Made by a program: the position numbers and the translations under genes
The notes under the pieces: model-generated
What the model saw: the letters and a program-made list of their open reading frames with translations, nothing else
Databases searched by the model: none
What the model was told of the DNA's origin: nothing
Assembly (NCBI RefSeq): GCF_050003625.1
Contig: NC_134398.1
Span: forward strand, 25,265,211-25,329,210
DNA from: Haematobia irritans
Lineage: Eukaryota > Arthropoda > Insecta > Diptera > Muscidae
Length of the DNA stretch: 64,000 nt
Reading direction: 5' to 3'
Shown: positions 60,001 through 64,000 of the stretch, one piece after another
Layout: every line of letters begins with the position of its first letter
Position numbering within the stretch: position 1 is the stretch's first letter

Positions 60001-61080
60001 AAAAATTTTATTTCTATAGAAAATTTTGTCAAATTTTTTGACTTCTTTAGAAAATTTTGTCAAAATTTTATTTCTCTAGAAGATTTTGTCAAAATTTTAT
60101 TTCTCTAGAAAATTTTGTCAAATTTTTGACTTCTATAGAAAATTAAGTCAACATTTTATTTCAATAGAAAATTTTGTCAAAATTTTATTTTTATAGAAAA
60201 TTTGGTAAAAATTTTATTTTAACAGAAAATTTGTCAAAATTTTATTTCTATAGAAAATTATGTCCACATTTTTTTCTATAGAAAATTTTGTTAAAATGTT
60301 ATTTCTTTAAAAAATTTTGTCAATAATTTATTTCTATAGAAAATTTTGTCAAAATTTTATTCCGATCGAAAATTGTGCCAAAATTTTATTTCTACAGAAA
60401 ATTTTGTCAAAATTTTATTTCTATAGAAAATTAAATCAACATTTTATTTCTATAGAAAATTTTGTCAAAAGTTTACTTCTACAGAAAATATTTTTTTTAG
60501 ATTCTTGTCATGTCTCTTTTGACAAAATTTTATTGCTATAGAAAATTTTTTCAAATTTTTGACTTCTATAGAAAATTTTGTCAAAATTTTATTTCTATAG
60601 AAAATTTTGTCAAAATTTTATTTCTATAGATAATTTTGTAAAAATTTTATTTCTATAGAAAATTTTGTCAAATTTTTTGACTTCTATAGAAAGTTTTCTC
60701 AAAATTTTATTTCTCTAGAAGAATTTGTCAAAATTTTATTTCTCTAGAAAATTTTGTCGAATTTTTGACTTCTATAGAAAATTTTGTCAAAATTTTATTT
60801 CTATAGAAAATTAAGTCAACATTTTATTTCAATAGAAAATTTTGTCAAAAGTTTACTTCTATAGAAAACATTTTTTTAAGATTCTTGTTATATCTCTTTT
60901 GTCAAAATTTTATTTCCATATTTAGAAAAATTTGTCAAAATTTTGTTTCTTTAGAAAATTTTGTAAACATTTTATTTCTATAGAAAATTTTTTCAAAATT
61001 TTATTTCTATAGAAAATTTGTCAAAATTTTATTTCTATAGGAAATTTTGTCAAATATTTTCTTTTTTTTTTGTAGAAATT
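57100..61080 (+). repeat. 29-bp minisatellite array with higher-order repeat
   Basis: The longest array, about 135 units, forward. Within 57960-60500 a set of distinctive units (ATTCCGATCGAAAATTGTGCC; GATTCTTGTCATGTC) recurs in fixed order, with starts at about 57966, 58721, 59562 and 60317. The periods are 755, 841 and 755 bases; the 841 period equals 755 plus an 86-base local duplication. Neighbouring higher-order copies are nearly identical, while single units within a copy differ. Confidence 0.9.
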
Positions 61081-61134
61081 TTTGTGGACAAGAATATTTT
61101 CAAAAATCTACCAAAACACCAAGAATACTACCAC

Positions 61135-61783
61135 ACTGAAAAAAAGCATGCCTGGTTCCGAAGAGTTTGTCTTTACTTTAAAAATGTTGGTATTGATTCT
61201 GAGCCAAAGAAGCAGAGAATACAAGTAAGGATACTTTTAAGACACAATTCTCTTTGAAATTTGGGTTTTATGTATTTGCTTCTAAGAAGCAAATTTTAAT
61301 GTTTAATTTTTTTCAACTTTTTTTCTTCATATGCTATCAAAGTCCTTTAAAAACGAGTTAACGACAACTTTTTTTTTTCAAAATTCAGACTCGACTTACA
61401 GTAGAAATTATGCTACGTTTCAAGTAAAAACATCTTTAAAATAAAGTGATGAAAAACATGTCCTATATTTGAACGATTTTTTGCTTTGTAGTCAAGATGC
61501 AAAAAGACAACAAATTTTAAGACAATTTCATAAATTTTTTTCTGAATTATTAAAGTCAAGTTGACCTTAGCCCAAAAATTGTTTCTTTCATGTTATGATA
61601 CATATATTTCAGTGAAATCACATAATTATAAGGACAATACGACTTCGTCGAAAAGTTTATTGACTTTTGGACAAGAAAAAAGCTTTATATTAGAGAAATG
61701 CGTCTTCTAAGCTAAGAAAAATTTGCATTCGTATTTTGAAGACATGAAATCTTTGACCTCACGACAATATTTTTTCAGTGCAG
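61135..61783. mobile_element. MITE-like element with CACTGAAAAAA ends
   Basis: It begins CACTGAAAAAAAGC and ends GACAATATTTTTTCAGTG. The interior is related, with gaps, to the 462-bp duplicated unit at 243-1147 (GCTATCAAAG, TATAAGGACAA and ACTTTTGGACAAG occur in the same order). It is non-coding; the frame running in from 61018 crosses the boundary with the satellite and is spurious. Confidence 0.65.
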
Positions 61784-61794
61784 TATACCAAACA

Positions 61795-61852
61795 GTAAAT
61801 AATCTACCAATTTTGGTAAAATTCTACCAACTGTGGCAACCGTGCCTCGTGG
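61795..61852. repeat. D-type border without satellite
   Basis: CTACCAATTTTGGTAAAATTCTACCAACTG and the following GTGGCAACCGTG are the D right border, left of which the MITE-like element and the large satellite array lie. Confidence 0.55.
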
Positions 61853-62520
61853 TCTTTATTACGCAATATAAAACATAGATATGAAATTTGGCCCAGATGT
61901 CATTAACAGTCGTACCATCCTTTTGGAAAAACACAATTCAAAACTCGCGAAATATAAATTTAAAAATTTTCTACAGTGCAGGGCAATGGCTCGATTCTTG
62001 GCATCTGTGTCAATACCCAAATCACTAAAATATAGGCAAAATATTTTGACGTTAATTTTGATGTTAATACATTTCAAAATCATTCTTTCATAAAAGCTCG
62101 CATAAACTTCCGGTGCTATATATTATTGGGTGTATACTTTAAAAGCTGTTTGAACTAAAGCAACCGAAAGTTTCAGGATATATTAACATTGTTATGTTTT
62201 CATTGGCACAGACCAGGTCTGTTAAATACGTAGCACTGTAAGGAGCATGGGGACGTGTTTACAGAATACTATTTTAGCAGTTGATGGAAAAACTGAAAAC
62301 TTTATAACCAAATCTCCAATAGCTTTCTCAAAAAAGCTGTTGGAATACTATATTCTTTGAATTATTTCATATTCATATTAAATTTAACCTAAAAATAAAA
62401 ATAGTACTAATAACTATCGTTAGAGGGCCAACAGTACATTAACTTATATAGGGACGAAAAAGACTATATTTAATATGTTTCGGTGTAAAAATTATAATGT
62501 TTGGTATCAAATTTTTAGCA
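61853..62520. other. AT-rich DNA, nothing recognised
   Basis: About 670 bases without a known repeat. Open frames on both strands at 61859-62093 overlap each other and match no family I recognise. Confidence 0.4.
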
Positions 62521-64000
62521 CATTATTTTTAAAGGAAAAAATATAATGTTCATAATCGGGCGAATCCGACTAAATTATTCCCTTCACCACCGTGCAGAAA
62601 AACATTTTTGGTACCATGTCAAATCCATCAAATAGTATTGGGAGCTGTATAAAGGTCTAAATTAGAATAAATATGTATATCTGAGACGATTTGGACATAA
62701 TTTTAACACTTCTACAAACTTTCTACAATTAAAATTTAAGTCGGCTAGCGCCCTGGGACGAAACGCAATGTTAGTAAAAACAAGTAAGGAAAATCTAAAG
62801 TCGAGCGGGGTCGACTATATTATATCCTGCACCACTATGTACATCCACATTTTCGACAGCATATCAAATCCGTCCAATGTGTTGGGTGCTATATATAACG
62901 GTGTTTCCATATACAATTATTTAAATCTGACGTGATCTGCACAAATTTTGTTAGAGTTTTACAAAATGTATAGACTTTAAAGTTAAATCGGCTAATGCCC
63001 TGGAGTGGAACACAATGTTAGTAAAAAACAAGCAAGGGAAGTCTAAAGTCGGACATGGCCGACTATATTATACCCTGCACCACTTAGTAGATCTAAATTT
63101 TCGATACCATATCACATTCGTCAAACGTGTTGGGGCTATATATAAAGGTTTGTCCCAAATACATACATTTAAATATCACTCGATCTGGACAGAATTTGAT
63201 AGACTTCTACAAAATCTATAGATTCAAAATTTATGTAGGCTAATGCACTAGGGTGGAACACAATGTTAGTAAAAAACAAGTAAGTAAAGTCTAAAGTCGG
63301 GCGGGGCCGACTGTATTATACCCTTCACCCCTATGTAGGCCAAAATTTGTGTTACCATCTCAACTACTTCACATTTGTTGGAAGCTATATAAAGGAGACA
63401 ATTTTTTTACTTCTACAAAATCTCTAGAATTAAAATTTAAATCGGACGGAAGATATATATGGGAGCCATATCTAACCGATTTCAACCAAATTTGGCACAA
63501 TTACCAATACTACTAAACGTACTCCTTGTGCGAAATTTGAAGCAAATCACGGCAAAACCCTGGATTTTGAGGCCATATAAGTTCAAATCGGACGAAAGAT
63601 ATATAAGGGAGCTATATCTAAATCTGAATCGATTTTGAAACCATATAAGTCCAAATCGGGCGAAAGATATATATGTGAGCTATATTTAAATCTGAACCGA
63701 TTTTAACAAAATTTGACACACTTAACGATAGTATTAAACGCACCCCATGTGCAAAATTTGAAGCAAATCACGGCAAAACTCTGGCTTTTCTGGTCATATA
63801 AGTTCAAATCGGACGAAAGATATATATGGGAGCTATATCTAAATTTGAACCGATTTCAATCAAATTTACCAAGCATTGGTAGAATGTCAATTCTACCCTC
63901 TGTGCAAAATTTCACGAAGATCGGTAGTAAACTTTGGCCTCTGTGGTCATATGAGTATAAATCGGACGAAAAATATATATGGGAGCTAAATCTTAACCGA
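62521..64000 (+). mobile_element. Family B element with four tandem heads, running off the window
   Basis: Heads with AACAAG start at 62779, 63027 and 63275, spaced exactly 248 bases. A more decayed one lies upstream (TCGGGCGAATCCGAC at about 62556). Each has the GTCGGGCGGGGCCGAC-type palindrome and a TATACCCT...CACC motif. After the last head the modules with GGGAGCTATATCTAAA begin and continue past 64000. Confidence 0.8.

Overview
The window looks like repeat-dense, AT-rich DNA from a higher fly, most likely a calyptrate/muscid of the Stomoxys-Haematobia-Musca type. This is inferred from repeat families recalled from such genomes: a 29-bp AT-rich minisatellite, rolling-circle-like short elements with GTCY microsatellites, DD37E mariners and a tRNA-derived SINE. 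It is not prokaryotic. I found no host protein-coding gene, rRNA or functional tRNA gene. The only real coding remnants are three broken transposase genes. Almost all other open frames are translations of tandem repeats. By rough tally about three quarters of the bases belong to mobile elements or satellite arrays.

The local family names are mine. Families A and B are short non-coding elements sharing an AACAAGTA-type 5' end and a GGGTATAAAAA-type 3' end with a hairpin, an internal 153-155-bp tandem repeat and a GTCY microsatellite. They resemble the DINE-1/mini-me/Helentron-related elements of flies. For them, strand is given with the AACAAG end as 5'. The 29-bp satellite forms arrays from about 150 bp to 4 kb on both strands and sits inside or beside several element types. 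D denotes flanks carrying GGTTGCCAC, E a fold-back element, and F a GC-rich modular element ending in a long (TA)n.

Layout. 1-7440: a 462-bp tandem duplication, then four A elements, one split by a DD37E mariner (5452-6692). 7481-13756: a three-level nest, with a tRNA-SINE (11-bp target duplication) split by a 5.9-kb DNA transposon (about 8-bp target duplication, arms of about 640 bp), itself split by an A element. The transposon carries a transposase gene with introns. 13757-15255: non-repetitive DNA. 15262-19300: two large 29-bp arrays in opposite orientation. 19324-29465: A and B copies, a Tc1-type MITE and some unique DNA. 29575-31190: a satellite array. 31637-32813: unique DNA. 32814-35600: an A element split by a complete-length mariner (33225-34508) whose empty target is visible at 11391. 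36131-46150: satellite arrays with nested tandem duplications, B copies and a fold-back element. 46260-52234: A and B copies, one B nested in a TIR element. 52415-56696: satellite and the F element with a nested A. 56779-61080: the largest satellite array, with a higher-order repeat. 61135-64000: a MITE-like element, unique DNA and a B element with four tandem copies of its 248-bp head.

The parts do not form a pathway. The window is a record of successive insertions, with order readable from the nesting. The most distinctive items are the intron-bearing transposon with its unusual right arm, the satellite shared by several element types, and the exact 248-bp tandem heads of family B.
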